Shown here: one piece after another, positions 44,159-54,148 of the stretch
How the letters are laid out: each line of letters begins with the position of its first letter
How positions within the stretch are numbered: position 1 is the first letter of the stretch
Assembly: GCF_004799445.1 (NCBI RefSeq)
Contig: NZ_SSNA01000099.1
Span: 1-64,000 of the forward strand
Source: Bradyrhizobium sp.
Lineage (GTDB): Bacteria > Pseudomonadota > Alphaproteobacteria > Rhizobiales > Xanthobacteraceae
Reading direction: 5' to 3'
Length of the DNA stretch: 64,000 bases
Program-made: the position numbers and the translations under genes
The notes under the pieces: generated by a model
What the model saw: the letters and a program-made list of their open reading frames with translations, nothing else
Told to the model about the DNA's origin: nothing
The model's database searches: none

Positions 44159-44478
44159 GCCCGTGGCTCGCATTAATTGCAGCCGGATTTCTTGAGATCG
44201 CCTGGGCATTTGGTTTGAAATATTCCGACGGTCTCACCCGGTTCTGGCCCACCGCCGCAACCGTGGTCGCGATCCTGCTCAGCTTCGCCCTGATGGCGCT
44301 TGCATTGCGGTCACTGCCGTTTGGAACGGCGTATGCGATATGGACGGGGATCGGTGCCGCCGGCAGCATCATTGTCGGAATGGTGATCTTCAGCGAGCCC
44401 ACCGATCCCGTTCGAATCATCTGCCTGACGCTGATCGTCGCCGGGATGGTGGGGCTCAAGCTCAATTCGCCGGTATGA
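44155..44478 (+). CDS. SMR-family exporter, Gdx/SugE type
   Basis: A 107-residue four-helix membrane protein of the small multidrug resistance family. FLEIAWAFGLKYSDGLTRFW carries the conserved membrane Glu of the first helix and the subtype signature of SugE/Gdx, now known as guanidinium exporters; LPFGTAYAIWTGIGAAGS and the final LIVAGMVGLKL also fit. It should exchange guanidinium or quaternary ammonium ions for protons as a dimer. The GTG start overlaps the btaB stop (GTGA), so expression is coupled with betaine lipid synthesis. Confidence 0.88.
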   Translation: MSPWLALIAAGFLEIAWAFGLKYSDGLTRFWPTAATVVAILLSFALMALALRSLPFGTAYAIWTGIGAAGSIIVGMVIFSEPTDPVRIICLTLIVAGMVGLKLNSPV

Positions 44479-44498
44479 GACGCCGCAGCGACTTTATA

Positions 44499-44549
44499 GC
44501 GTTTTCGAGCGAAGTGGATACCGGTTCGCGCAAAGAAAACGCGTCAAAA
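44499..44549. repeat. Rhizobiales intergenic palindromic element
   Basis: gcgttttc at 44499-44506 pairs with gaaaacgc at 44535-44542, and the core aagtggataccggttcgcg is a widely dispersed rhizobial intergenic motif related to the element at 2835-2912. It lies between convergent genes. Confidence 0.7.
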
Positions 44550-44556
44550 TAAAAAT

Positions 44557-45558
44557 CTACAAATTTCGCCTCGCGCGCAAACTTCGCCACCCTTCCACGC
44601 CGCCGAACAGACCGAGCGCGATCACAAAAGGGAGGAAATGATACAACAGCCGGAACATGAGAAGCGCCGCAATCAACGGCTCCTTGTCGTCGCCGCCAAG
44701 CCCGATCAGAATTGTTGCATCGAATACACCGATTCCCGCCGGCGCGTGGCTCGCGAAGCCCAATAAAGTGGCGGCAATGAAGACGGCCATGATCGGGAGA
44801 ATCCCGATATTCGGTCCGGCCGGAATCAGCACATACATGGCAAGCGCCGCCGCGCCGAGATCGAAAATCCCGATCACGATCTGCAGCAGCACTATCGGTC
44901 CGGAGGGAAGCCGCACCGGCCAGCGTCTTGTCCCGAGTGTCCTGGGAGAAAACCAGCACCAGGCGAGGAAACCGACCACCCCGAGAAGCAGCGCGGCTGC
45001 CAGGCATCGATTGACCTGCGGCGGCAGGAAGTCGATCACGCTGATGGCGTCGGGGGCACAAAGCAGGCCGAATCCGAGGGTCGTTAGATTGCCCAGCCAG
45101 AAGGTGAGCCCGGTCAGAAAGCAGATGTTCGCCACATCGAACGCGCCAAGGCCATGGTGCGAATAGATTCGATAACGGATGATGGGTGAAACCAGCGAAA
45201 CCGCACCTACGCCGTGCGCGATCGGATAGCTGGTGAAACTCGCCAGAGCCGCGATCCGATACGGAACGTCGCTGCGGCCGATCGTGCGAAGCGCCAACAG
45301 GTCATAGAGCGTCAAGCTACCGTATGAAGTGACCACCAGCATCGCGGCCAGCGCGATGAGGCCGGCATTGGTGTGCCGGATAACCTCGAACACGTCGTTG
45401 TAGTCGACGTTCCTGAGCGTGTGCGTCAGCGCATAAATGGCGGCCGCGGCGATGGCAATGCTGAGGACGATACCCAGGCCCTTCAGCCTGGCGCCGCTGC
45501 CGGGCGGCTTTGGCAGCACCGTGACTTTCAGGACGTTCATCCGTTCGGCCAGCGACAT
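44557..45558 (-). CDS. UPF0104 / lysylphosphatidylglycerol synthase-type membrane protein
   Basis: A 333-residue protein with about eight membrane helices, similar to the UPF0104/MprF flippase-domain family. Typical segments: SLTLYDLLALRTIG, IAHGVGAVSLVSPIIRYRIYS and FASHAPAGIGVFDATILIGL. Function in bacteria of this type is not settled; lipid or glycolipid translocation is possible. The frame is open upstream to 45711, but the ATG at 45558 (MSLAERMN) fits where homology begins; the ribosome site is weak. Its position next to lipid genes is suggestive only. Confidence 0.72.
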   Translation of the reverse strand: MSLAERMNVLKVTVLPKPPGSGARLKGLGIVLSIAIAAAAIYALTHTLRNVDYNDVFEVIRHTNAGLIALAAMLVVTSYGSLTLYDLLALRTIGRSDVPYRIAALASFTSYPIAHGVGAVSLVSPIIRYRIYSHHGLGAFDVANICFLTGLTFWLGNLTTLGFGLLCAPDAISVIDFLPPQVNRCLAAALLLGVVGFLAWCWFSPRTLGTRRWPVRLPSGPIVLLQIVIGIFDLGAAALAMYVLIPAGPNIGILPIMAVFIAATLLGFASHAPAGIGVFDATILIGLGGDDKEPLIAALLMFRLLYHFLPFVIALGLFGGVEGWRSLRARRNL

Positions 45559-45758
45559 CAAATATCGTGCCGTCTGATTCGGGGTGATCGATACCGTCCA
45601 TTGACACGTTGATGTGACAGCCGCGTTACTGATTATTTTTTGCGCCTGGCGATTCAAGAATAGTTGTGCGGTGACCGAAATCTCGACGCATTGTGGTCGC
45701 ACCGCGTTCACGCCGGCTTTGTAAGAAATCCGCGATAAGCCAACCTCTTTGAGGCAGC

Positions 45759-45980
45759 ATGAACGACGAAATCGACTTCAACCTCACGCCGGACCAATGG
45801 GAAACGCTTAAGGGGCTTCGTGCGCCGACATCGCGACTTTCTGCGCTGAATCGATTCGTGCTCAATGATCTCGTCGCACTCGGCCTCGCGGCGGTGAGCG
45901 ACAACATGCCGGTCATTACGCCGAAGGGACGCAAGGTCCTGATCAGGGGCTCGTCGCGATTATGGGACGTAGCGGCCTGA
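45759..45980 (+). CDS. Small conserved hypothetical protein
   Basis: A 73-residue acidic protein (MNDEIDFNLTPDQWETLKGL) without membrane segments. It looks like a winged-helix-sized domain: TPDQWETLKGLR, VLNDLVALGLAAV and ITPKGRKVLIRG resemble the helix-strand-strand wing of small DNA-binding or adaptor proteins, but no family is certain. GAGG lies seven bases before the ATG. Divergent from the UPF0104 gene. Confidence 0.6.
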   Translation: MNDEIDFNLTPDQWETLKGLRAPTSRLSALNRFVLNDLVALGLAAVSDNMPVITPKGRKVLIRGSSRLWDVAA

Positions 45981-46481
45981 CGTTCGGCCATTCCCGGCTT
46001 CGACCATTGCCGAACTCCATCCTGGTGGCCGCCGACGCCGTTCCTGCCGGTGCGGCGAGAATTTGACCCGGTCTCGCCCGACTCTTGTCGTTCGGCCCGC
46101 CCGACGGGAGTCCATGGGTCCACATCCCGCCCAAGCCCTCCGAACCGTTCCCACCCTCACTGGAGCCAATACCTCGGCCCCAAGACCCCGAATCTGCGCT
46201 CCGGCGCGGCCTTGTGGCGGACGTTGGATAGGTTCAAAATACGCGATGTTGGCTCAAATACGCCTTTTGATCGCCCCCGGCGATGAAGCGCTCCGGGAGG
46301 TTTGCGGATTGGCTGGCAGCCTTGGTCTGAACCGAAAAGTGCAATCCTTTCCGATTGTTAATGCGACAACTTCAGGCGGAGGCGTTCAAATGCGGTTCGC
46401 CGAGAACCTCGGTGCCAGCGCTGACGACACATTGCGGGAAATCGCTGCGACCGCACAAAACACCCATCCGATGGCAGGTTC
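45981..46481. other. Region upstream of the RND pump operon
   Basis: About 500 bp. A possible 79-codon frame from ATG 46246 to 46485 has fair codon use, but no recognised homology or ribosome site and it overlaps the adaptor gene start by 4 bp, so I do not call it a gene with confidence. The region should include the promoter of the RND operon. Confidence 0.35.
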
Positions 46482-47750
46482 ATGAACCAACCGATAAAAT
46501 CTCTCAAGGAAGCGCCCTCCATTGGGCCTTCACAGATTGCCAAGCCCCGATCCCGCCGACGGCTGGTTCTGTCCTCCATCCTGGCTCTGCTGATTCTCGC
46601 CGGCATCGTCTGGTGGAGCAGGCAAGGCAGTGCGCCACAGCAGGCCGGCGGCGGCCGGAATGCCGCGCCGATGTCAATCGTGCCCGAGGTTGTCGGCAAG
46701 GGCGATATCGGGATCAACCTCAATGCCCTCGGCACCGTGAGCTCGCTCGCGACTGTCACCATCAGGACCCAGATCAGCGGCTATTTGATGAAAGTCGTCT
46801 TCAAGGAAGGCGATGAAGTCAAGAAAGGCGATCTGCTCGCCGAAATCGATTCCCGGCCCTATGAAGCGACCCTGGCGCAAGCCAAGGGGCAACTCGCGCG
46901 CGACGAGGCGATGCTGAAAGGCGCACAGGTCGATCTGACCCGCTACCAGGGATTGGCGGCGCAGAACGCCGTGCCGCATCAGACGCTGGACACCCAAATC
47001 GCCCTGGTCGCGCAGGACCAGGGAACGGTCGAAGCCGACCGCGCAGCGGTGAAGTCCGCCGAGGTGAATCTGCAATATTGCCGAATCGTATCGCCGCTGG
47101 ACGGCCGCGTCGGGCTACGCCAGGTCGACCAGGGCAACTATGTGACGCCCGGTGACGCCAGCGGCCTGGTTGTCATCACGCAGTTGAAGCCGATCAGCGT
47201 CCTGTTCACGGTGCCCGAGGATAACCTCCAGGCCATTTCGAAGCGCATCCAGGCTGGCGCCGCACTGCCCGCAGCCGCCTATGATCGCAGCGGCGCCACC
47301 AAGATCGCCGACGGCACGCTCCAGACCTTCGACAGCCAGATCGATCAGACCACCGGAACGATCAAGCTAAGGGCGCAGTTTTCGAACGAAACCGAAACAC
47401 TCTACCCAAATCAGTTCGTCAACATCCGGCTGCTGCTGGACACCCACAAGGACGTTACGACGATCTCGACGGCAGGTATCCAGCGCGGCGTGCCGGGCAC
47501 GTTCGTCTACCTCGTCAATGCCGACAGCACGGTATCGGTGCGCCCGATCCAGCTCGGTGTGACCGATGGCGATCGTGTCGAGGTTCGCTCCGGCTTGACG
47601 CCGGGCGAGCGCATCGTGATCGATGGCGCCGACAAACTGCGTGACGGCGCCAAGATCAACGTGCGCTCGGAGACTGTCCCAAGTCAGCCTTCAGACGCGG
47701 ATAAGTCGGGCGCCAAGAAGCGGCGTTCCGAAAGCGGACAGAAACGATGA
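46482..47750 (+). CDS. mdtA: RND efflux periplasmic adaptor (MdtA-like)
   Basis: A 422-residue membrane fusion protein. One N-terminal membrane anchor ([20 protein letters not shown], near residues 26-46), then the lipoyl-type half motif [27 protein letters not shown], a coiled-coil hairpin (residues about 125-190), the second half INLQ-like [13 protein letters not shown] and the beta-barrel domain. A Lys/Arg-rich tail ([11 protein letters not shown]) is cytoplasm-like and slightly odd. It bridges the RND pumps and the outer-membrane channel encoded downstream, with a 4-bp overlap to the next gene. Confidence 0.9.
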   Translation: MNQPIKSLKEAPSIGPSQIAKPRSRRRLVLSSILALLILAGIVWWSRQGSAPQQAGGGRNAAPMSIVPEVVGKGDIGINLNALGTVSSLATVTIRTQISGYLMKVVFKEGDEVKKGDLLAEIDSRPYEATLAQAKGQLARDEAMLKGAQVDLTRYQGLAAQNAVPHQTLDTQIALVAQDQGTVEADRAAVKSAEVNLQYCRIVSPLDGRVGLRQVDQGNYVTPGDASGLVVITQLKPISVLFTVPEDNLQAISKRIQAGAALPAAAYDRSGATKIADGTLQTFDSQIDQTTGTIKLRAQFSNETETLYPNQFVNIRLLLDTHKDVTTISTAGIQRGVPGTFVYLVNADSTVSVRPIQLGVTDGDRVEVRSGLTPGERIVIDGADKLRDGAKINVRSETVPSQPSDADKSGAKKRRSESGQKR

Positions 47751-50700
47751 GCCCGTCGCAGCCGTTCATTTTACGGCCGGTGGCAACTACCTTGCTGATG
47801 ATCGCCATCATGCTGTCCGGCATGCTGGCGTTCAGGTTCCTGCCGGTCGCCGCACTGCCGGAGGTGGACTACCCGACCATCCAGGTCCAGACTTTCTATC
47901 CCGGCGCCAGTCCGGACGTGATGACATCGTCCATCACCGCTCCGCTGGAGGTGCAGTTCGGGCAAATGCCGAATCTCAACCAGATGAGCTCGGTGAGTTC
48001 GGCGGGAGCGTCCGTCATTACCCTGCAGTTCGGGCTGACGATTTCCCTCGACGTGGCGGAACAGGAGGTGCAGGCCGCGATCAATGCCGCAGGCAATCTG
48101 CTTCCCGCCGACCTGCCGGCGCCGCCGATTTATGCCAAGGTGAACCCGGCCGATGCGCCGATCCTGACCCTGGGACTGACCTCGAAAACGATGCCGCTGA
48201 CGCAGGTCGAGGATTTCGTTGACACCCGTCTGGCACAGAAGATCTCCCAGCTTCCCGGCGTCGGGCTCGTCAGCCTCAGCGGCGGCCAAAGACCGGCGGT
48301 ACGCGTTCGCGCCGATATCCGCAAACTGGCCGCCTACGGACTCAATATCGACGATCTGCGCACCACCCTTGGCAACGCCAACATCAATACGCCAAAGGGA
48401 AACTTCGATGGCTCGATGCGCGCCTACACCATCAACGCCAATGACCAGATCAGGAACGCCAACGACTACAAGACATTGATCGTCGCCTACAAGAATGGCT
48501 CGCCGGTACGGCTCAGCGACGTCGGCGAGGTCGTCGATGGCGCGCAGAACGACAAGCTCGGCGCCTGGATGAACGAAACGCCGGCGATCATCCTGAATAT
48601 CCAGCGGCAGCCCGGCGCCAACGTCATCTCGGTGGTCGAGGGCATCAAGGCGCTGCTGCCGCAACTGCAGGCCTCGCTGCCGGCCGCGATCGACGTCAAC
48701 ATTCTGACCGACCGAACCATCACCATCCGCGCTTCGGTGCAGGATGTGGAGTTTGAGCTGACGCTCGCGGTGATCCTGGTGGTGCTGGTGATCTTCGTGT
48801 TCCTGCGCAATGCGCGGGCCACCTTGATCCCGAGCCTCTCGGTTCCGCTGTCGCTGGTCGGCACGCTCGGCGCCATGTATCTGTTCGGCTTCAGCCTCAA
48901 CAATCTCTCGCTGATGGCCCTGACCATCGCCACCGGCTTCGTGGTCGATGACGCCATCGTCGTGATCGAGAACATCTCGCGCTACCTCGAAGAGGGCGAC
49001 ACCCCGTTGCAGGCAGCACTTCGCGGCTCCGAACAGATCGGCTTCACCATCATCTCGCTGACGGTGTCGCTGATTGCGGTGCTGATCCCCCTCCTCTTCA
49101 TGGGAGATGTGGTCGGCCGGCTGTTCAGGGAATTCGCCATTACGCTTTCGGTCACCATTCTGATCTCGGCGGTGGTCTCACTGACGCTGGTGCCGATGGC
49201 CTGCGCCAAGCTGCTCAAGCCCGAGACGGAGGCGCACGAAAACGCCTTTCAGCGTTACAGCCGCGAAGGGTTCGACCGGATCATCGAGATTTACGGCCGC
49301 ATGCTCAACTGGGTGCTCGACCGTCAGACCTTCGTACTGATGATCGCGCTCGGCACGTTCGTCCTGACCGCTCTGCTCTACGTGGTCATTCCGAAGGGCT
49401 TCTTTCCGCTTCAGGATACCGGCGTCATCCAGGCGATCTCCGAGGCGCCGCAATCCGTCTCCTACGCGGCGATGGCGGAACGCCAGCAGCAACTCGCCAG
49501 CACCATCCTCAAGGATCCCGATGTCGAAAGTCTTTCTTCCTTTATCGGCGTGGACGGAACAAATACCACCCTCAACAGCGGCCGGATCCTGATCAATCTC
49601 AAACCACGTGACGCCCGCAAGTCCGACATAGCGACCGTCATGCGGCGCATTCAGAACAGCACCGCAGCGCTGACAGGCGTCACGCTCTACATGCAGCCGG
49701 TTCAGGATCTGACGATCGAGGGCACCGTCAGCAAGACGCAATACCAGTTCATCCTCCAGGACGCAGATCCGGTCCAGCTTGCCGAATGGACCCCCAAACT
49801 GGTCGACAAACTGAGGCAGCTTCCGCAGCTTGGAGACGTCGCCAGCGATATCTCCAATCAGGGGCTATCGATCTACGTTGAAATCGATCGCGATCAGGCC
49901 GCGCGTTTCGGGATTACGCCGGCGACAATCGACAATGCGCTCTACGACTCCTATGGCCAGCGCATCGTCTCCACCATCTTCACCAATTCGAACCAGTACC
50001 GCGTCATCCTCGAGGCCGATCCGAGCCTGCAAAAATCCCTGCAATCGCTGTCGGATATTTATCTTCCTTCCTCCGTCGGCAGCACGCTGGTGCCGCTGGC
50101 CGTCATGGCCAAGTTTCGCGAGGAAACCGCGCCGCTGCAGGTCTCGCATCTCGGGCAGTTTCCCGCATCCACAGTTTCCTTCAACCTGGCGCCGGGCGCT
50201 TCCCTCGGCGAGGCGGTGACGGCTATCAAGCAGGCGCAGGCCGAGATCGGCCTGCCGCTCAGCGTGATCAGCAGCTTTCAGGGCGCCGCGCTGGCGTTCC
50301 AGTCCTCCCTGTCAAATCAGCTTTTCCTGATCCTGGCGGCGATCGTCACCGTCTATATCGTGCTCGGCGTTCTCTATGAGAGCTTCATCCATCCCCTCAC
50401 CATCCTTTCGACGCTGCCATCCGCCGGAATCGGCGCGCTGCTGGCGCTGATGGCCGCCGGCGACGAGCTCACCATCGTCGCCATCATCGGAATTATCCTT
50501 CTGATCGGCATCGTGAAGAAAAACGCGATCATGATGATCGACTTCGCGCTCGACGCCGAGCGCCAGGAGGGCAAACCGCCGCGGGAGGCGATCTACCAGG
50601 CCTGCCTGCTGCGGTTCCGGCCGATCCTGATGACGACAATGGCGGCCGTGCTGGGCGCATTGCCGCTGATGCTCGGAACGGGTGCGGGTTCCGAATTGCG

Positions 50701-50854
50701 GCACCCCCTCGGGATTTCCATCGTCGGCGGCCTTCTGGTCAGCCAATTGCTGACCCTGTTTACGACGCCGGTGATCTATCTCTGGTTCGATCGGCTGGCG
50801 ACGCGGTTTGCAGGACCGTCGGGCGAAGCCGGCCCCGCGAACGAATTGACCTGA
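47747..50854 (+). CDS. mdtB: RND efflux pump, MdtB-like
   Basis: A 1035-residue resistance-nodulation-division transporter of usual length, with 12 membrane helices and two large periplasmic loops. [20 protein letters not shown] is helix 1; the proton-relay acidic pair is in [22 protein letters not shown] of helix 4; [21 protein letters not shown] is the helix-10 block of the MdtB/MdtC group. It exports hydrophobic compounds by proton antiport as part of a heterotrimer with the next protein. ATG overlaps the adaptor stop by 4 bp. Confidence 0.92.
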   Translation: MSPSQPFILRPVATTLLMIAIMLSGMLAFRFLPVAALPEVDYPTIQVQTFYPGASPDVMTSSITAPLEVQFGQMPNLNQMSSVSSAGASVITLQFGLTISLDVAEQEVQAAINAAGNLLPADLPAPPIYAKVNPADAPILTLGLTSKTMPLTQVEDFVDTRLAQKISQLPGVGLVSLSGGQRPAVRVRADIRKLAAYGLNIDDLRTTLGNANINTPKGNFDGSMRAYTINANDQIRNANDYKTLIVAYKNGSPVRLSDVGEVVDGAQNDKLGAWMNETPAIILNIQRQPGANVISVVEGIKALLPQLQASLPAAIDVNILTDRTITIRASVQDVEFELTLAVILVVLVIFVFLRNARATLIPSLSVPLSLVGTLGAMYLFGFSLNNLSLMALTIATGFVVDDAIVVIENISRYLEEGDTPLQAALRGSEQIGFTIISLTVSLIAVLIPLLFMGDVVGRLFREFAITLSVTILISAVVSLTLVPMACAKLLKPETEAHENAFQRYSREGFDRIIEIYGRMLNWVLDRQTFVLMIALGTFVLTALLYVVIPKGFFPLQDTGVIQAISEAPQSVSYAAMAERQQQLASTILKDPDVESLSSFIGVDGTNTTLNSGRILINLKPRDARKSDIATVMRRIQNSTAALTGVTLYMQPVQDLTIEGTVSKTQYQFILQDADPVQLAEWTPKLVDKLRQLPQLGDVASDISNQGLSIYVEIDRDQAARFGITPATIDNALYDSYGQRIVSTIFTNSNQYRVILEADPSLQKSLQSLSDIYLPSSVGSTLVPLAVMAKFREETAPLQVSHLGQFPASTVSFNLAPGASLGEAVTAIKQAQAEIGLPLSVISSFQGAALAFQSSLSNQLFLILAAIVTVYIVLGVLYESFIHPLTILSTLPSAGIGALLALMAAGDELTIVAIIGIILLIGIVKKNAIMMIDFALDAERQEGKPPREAIYQACLLRFRPILMTTMAAVLGALPLMLGTGAGSELRHPLGISIVGGLLVSQLLTLFTTPVIYLWFDRLATRFAGPSGEAGPANELT

Positions 50855-50857
50855 GCC

Positions 50858-53800
50858 ATGGGCCCGTCAACGCCCTTCATCCGCCGGCCGATCGCAACGA
50901 CGTTGCTGACCTTCGGTCTAGCGGCGGCGGGCGCCGTGGCGTTCTTCAAGCTGCCGGTCTCGCCGCTGCCGCAGGTCGATTTTCCGACCATTTCGGTACA
51001 GGCGACCCTGCCGGGCGCGAGCCCCCAGGATGTCGCGACCACCGTCGCCAGCCCGCTTGAGCGTCACCTCGGGCAGATCGCCGACGTCACCGAGATGACC
51101 TCGTCGAGCACGGTGGGAGCCGCCCGCATCACCCTGCAGTTCGGCCTCAACCGCGACATCAACGGCGCGGCGCGCGACGTGCAGGCCGCCATCAACGCGG
51201 CGCGCGCCGACCTTCCGACCAGCCTGCGAACCAATCCGACCTACCGCAAGGTCAATCCCGCCGACGCGCCGATCATGGTCCTGACCCTGACTTCCGACAC
51301 CAAGACCCGCGGCGATCTCTATGACGCGGCATCGACCGTCCTGGCGCAGAAGCTGTCGCAGGTCGAGGGGATCGGCGAAGTCGTGGTCGGCGGCAGCTCG
51401 CTGCCCGCGGTGAGAGCCGAACTCATTCCGCAGGCGCTTTACAAATACGGCATTGGTCTGGAGGACGTGCGGGCCGCGCTCGCCAGCGCCAATGCGCACA
51501 GCCCGAAGGGCGGAATCGACGTCGCAGGTCAGCGTTACCAGATCTATGCCAACGACCAGGCCAACAAGGCCGACGACTACAAATCCCTGATCCTCGCCTA
51601 TCGAAATGGCGCGCCGGTCCATCTCTCGGATGTCGGCGATGTAACCGATTCGGTCGAGAACCTGCGAAACGCCGGGCTGTCGAACGGAAAGCCGGCCGTG
51701 CTGATCATCCTCTACAGACAGCCGGGCGCGAACATCATCAGCACCGTTGATCTGGTAAAGGCGCTGATGCCTCAGCTCAGGGCGTCGATTTCACCCGCCA
51801 TCGACGTCACTGTGGCAGTCGACCGTTCGACGACCATTCGCACCTCGTTGCGCGACGTCGAACGGACCCTGATACTGGCCGTGCTGCTGGTGATCGTCGT
51901 GGTTTTCGCGTTCCTGCGAAACCTGCGCGCGACGCTGGTGCCGGTTGTGGCCGTTTCGGTATCGCTGATCGCGACATTCGCCGTGATGTATTTGATGGGC
52001 TACAGTCTCGACAATCTGTCGCTCATGGCGCTCACGGTTGCGACCGGATTCGTCGTCGACGATGCCATCGTCGTTCTCGAGAACATCACCCGCTATATCG
52101 AGAACGGCATGACCCCGCTGGAAGCATCGCTGAAGGGGGCCAACGAGGTCGGCTTCACCGTGCTTTCGATGAGCATCTCGCTGATCGCCGTCTTCATTCC
52201 GATCCTGCTGATGGGCGGCATCGTCGGTCGCCTGTTCCGCGAATTTGCGATGGTGATCTCGATATCGATCATGATTTCGCTCGCGATTTCGCTGGCGACC
52301 ACGCCGATGATGTGCGCCGTGCTGCTCCGCAGCGATAGCGGCGAGAGGCATGGACGGCTTTATCGCGCCAGCGAACGCTTCTTCGAGGCAATGCTGAACG
52401 CCTACCGGCGGACCCTGACCATCGCGCTCCAGCATCCCGGCTCGATGATGCTGATTCTCGCCACGGTGCTGGGTCTCAATTTCTATCTCTATGGCGTCAT
52501 CCCCAAGGGCTTCTTCCCGCAGCAGGACACCGGGCGTCTGGTCGGCTCGATCCAGGCGGACCAGAGCATCTCGTTCCAGCTGATGCAGCAAAAGCTGACG
52601 CAATTCGTCACCATCATCAAGAACGATCCCGCGGTCGAAACCGTCGTCGGGTTCACCGGCGGGGGTCAAACCAATTCCGGTTTCATGTTCGTTTCGCTGA
52701 AGCCGCTCGGCGAACGCCAGATCTCCGCGGACGGAGTCATCGGGCGGTTGCGGCGTGAAATGGCGGTTGTTCCGGGCGCAACCCTGTTTCTGCAGGCCGT
52801 GCAGGATATCCGCGTCGGTGGCCGGGCCAGCAATGCGCAGTATCAATTCACGTTGCAGGGCCCCACCTTTGAGGAACTCAACGAATGGTCGCCGAAGATC
52901 GCGGCCGCGCTGCAGGGCGATCCGAACCTCACGGACGTCAACAGCGACCAGCAAAACAAGGGGCTCGAGTCCGATCTAGTCATTGACCGGGACGCTGCCG
53001 CTCAATTGGGGATCACCGTCAGCCAGATCGACAACACGCTCTATGACGCGTTCGGCCAGCGCCAGGTATCGACCATCTATGTAGCCCGCAACCAATATCA
53101 TGTGATCATGGAGGTCGCGCCGCAATACTGGCAAAATCCGGAAACGCTGAAGGACGTTTACGTCAGCACATCCGGCGCCGCGGTCGGCGGGTCGCAGGCA
53201 ACCAATGCGGTGGCGGGAACCGTCGCGACGTCGGCAAAGTCAGCCTCGGCCACCTCCGCCAACGCCCAGGCCGCCCGAAATCTCGCGACCAATTCGATTG
53301 GCGCCACCGGCAAGGGAGTGGCCTCCACCGGCTCGGCGGTCAGCACAAACCAGGAAACCATGATACCGCTGTCGGCTGTCGCGCATTTCACGCGGGGGGC
53401 GACCCCGCTCGCTGTCAATCATCAAGGCCTGCTGGTCGCCAACACCATTTCGTTCAACTTGCCGCCAGGCGGATCGCTCAGCACGGCCGTCGCCTCGGTC
53501 GAGGCCGCCATGAACCGGATCGGCGTTCCCGCAACAGTTCGCGGGACGTTCCAGGGTACCGCGAAGGCGTTTCAGGATTCGCTCAGCAATCAGCCCTATC
53601 TCATCCTGGCGGCTCTGGTCACGATCTACATCGTGCTCGGCGTGCTGTACGAAAGCTACGTCCATCCCCTGACGATCTTGTCCACATTGCCGTCCGCCGG
53701 GGTGGGCGCGCTTCTCGCCTTGATGGCGTTCAACACCGAATTCAGTATTATGGCGCTGATTGGGGTCATTCTGCTGATCGGAATCGTAAAAAAGAACGCC

Positions 53801-54148
53801 ATCATGATGATCGATTTTGCGCTCGACGCGGAGCGCAGACGTGGGCTCAGCCCGCTTGATGCCATCCACGAAGCTTGCATGCTCCGCTTCCGGCCGATCA
53901 TGATGACGACCATGGCGGCCATGCTCGGCGCCCTGCCCCTTGCCATCGGCATCGGCGATGGCGGCGAGCTTCGACAGCCGCTGGGTATCGCAATTGTCGG
54001 TGGACTCATTCTGAGCCAGGTGCTGACGCTCTATTCAACGCCGGTCATCTACCTGTATATGGACCGGTTCCGGTCATGGAGCCGACGTCTCCGGGGCGGC
54101 GGTACAACACCGCTGGCGCCTGATGCCACGCTGCAACCGGGCGAGTAG
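50858..54148 (+). CDS. mdtC: RND efflux pump, MdtC-like, with Ala/Ser/Thr-rich insertion
   Basis: A 1096-residue RND pump, about 60-70 residues longer than typical MdtC. Core motifs are intact: [41 protein letters not shown] and [21 protein letters not shown]. Extra length is explained by a low-complexity Ala/Ser/Thr/Asn-rich stretch near residues 770-832 (SQATNAVAGTVATSAKSA and following) in the second periplasmic loop, between the strand ending KDVYVST and the block ETMIPLSAVAHF. It starts 3 bp after mdtB and forms the pump with it. Confidence 0.92.
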   Translation: MGPSTPFIRRPIATTLLTFGLAAAGAVAFFKLPVSPLPQVDFPTISVQATLPGASPQDVATTVASPLERHLGQIADVTEMTSSSTVGAARITLQFGLNRDINGAARDVQAAINAARADLPTSLRTNPTYRKVNPADAPIMVLTLTSDTKTRGDLYDAASTVLAQKLSQVEGIGEVVVGGSSLPAVRAELIPQALYKYGIGLEDVRAALASANAHSPKGGIDVAGQRYQIYANDQANKADDYKSLILAYRNGAPVHLSDVGDVTDSVENLRNAGLSNGKPAVLIILYRQPGANIISTVDLVKALMPQLRASISPAIDVTVAVDRSTTIRTSLRDVERTLILAVLLVIVVVFAFLRNLRATLVPVVAVSVSLIATFAVMYLMGYSLDNLSLMALTVATGFVVDDAIVVLENITRYIENGMTPLEASLKGANEVGFTVLSMSISLIAVFIPILLMGGIVGRLFREFAMVISISIMISLAISLATTPMMCAVLLRSDSGERHGRLYRASERFFEAMLNAYRRTLTIALQHPGSMMLILATVLGLNFYLYGVIPKGFFPQQDTGRLVGSIQADQSISFQLMQQKLTQFVTIIKNDPAVETVVGFTGGGQTNSGFMFVSLKPLGERQISADGVIGRLRREMAVVPGATLFLQAVQDIRVGGRASNAQYQFTLQGPTFEELNEWSPKIAAALQGDPNLTDVNSDQQNKGLESDLVIDRDAAAQLGITVSQIDNTLYDAFGQRQVSTIYVARNQYHVIMEVAPQYWQNPETLKDVYVSTSGAAVGGSQATNAVAGTVATSAKSASATSANAQAARNLATNSIGATGKGVASTGSAVSTNQETMIPLSAVAHFTRGATPLAVNHQGLLVANTISFNLPPGGSLSTAVASVEAAMNRIGVPATVRGTFQGTAKAFQDSLSNQPYLILAALVTIYIVLGVLYESYVHPLTILSTLPSAGVGALLALMAFNTEFSIMALIGVILLIGIVKKNAIMMIDFALDAERRRGLSPLDAIHEACMLRFRPIMMTTMAAMLGALPLAIGIGDGGELRQPLGIAIVGGLILSQVLTLYSTPVIYLYMDRFRSWSRRLRGGGTTPLAPDATLQPGE

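Noticed and set aside
46246..46485. Possible 79-codon gene before the RND operon
   Set aside because: No ribosome site or recognised homology, and it overlaps the start of the adaptor gene; kept only as a note in the gap description.
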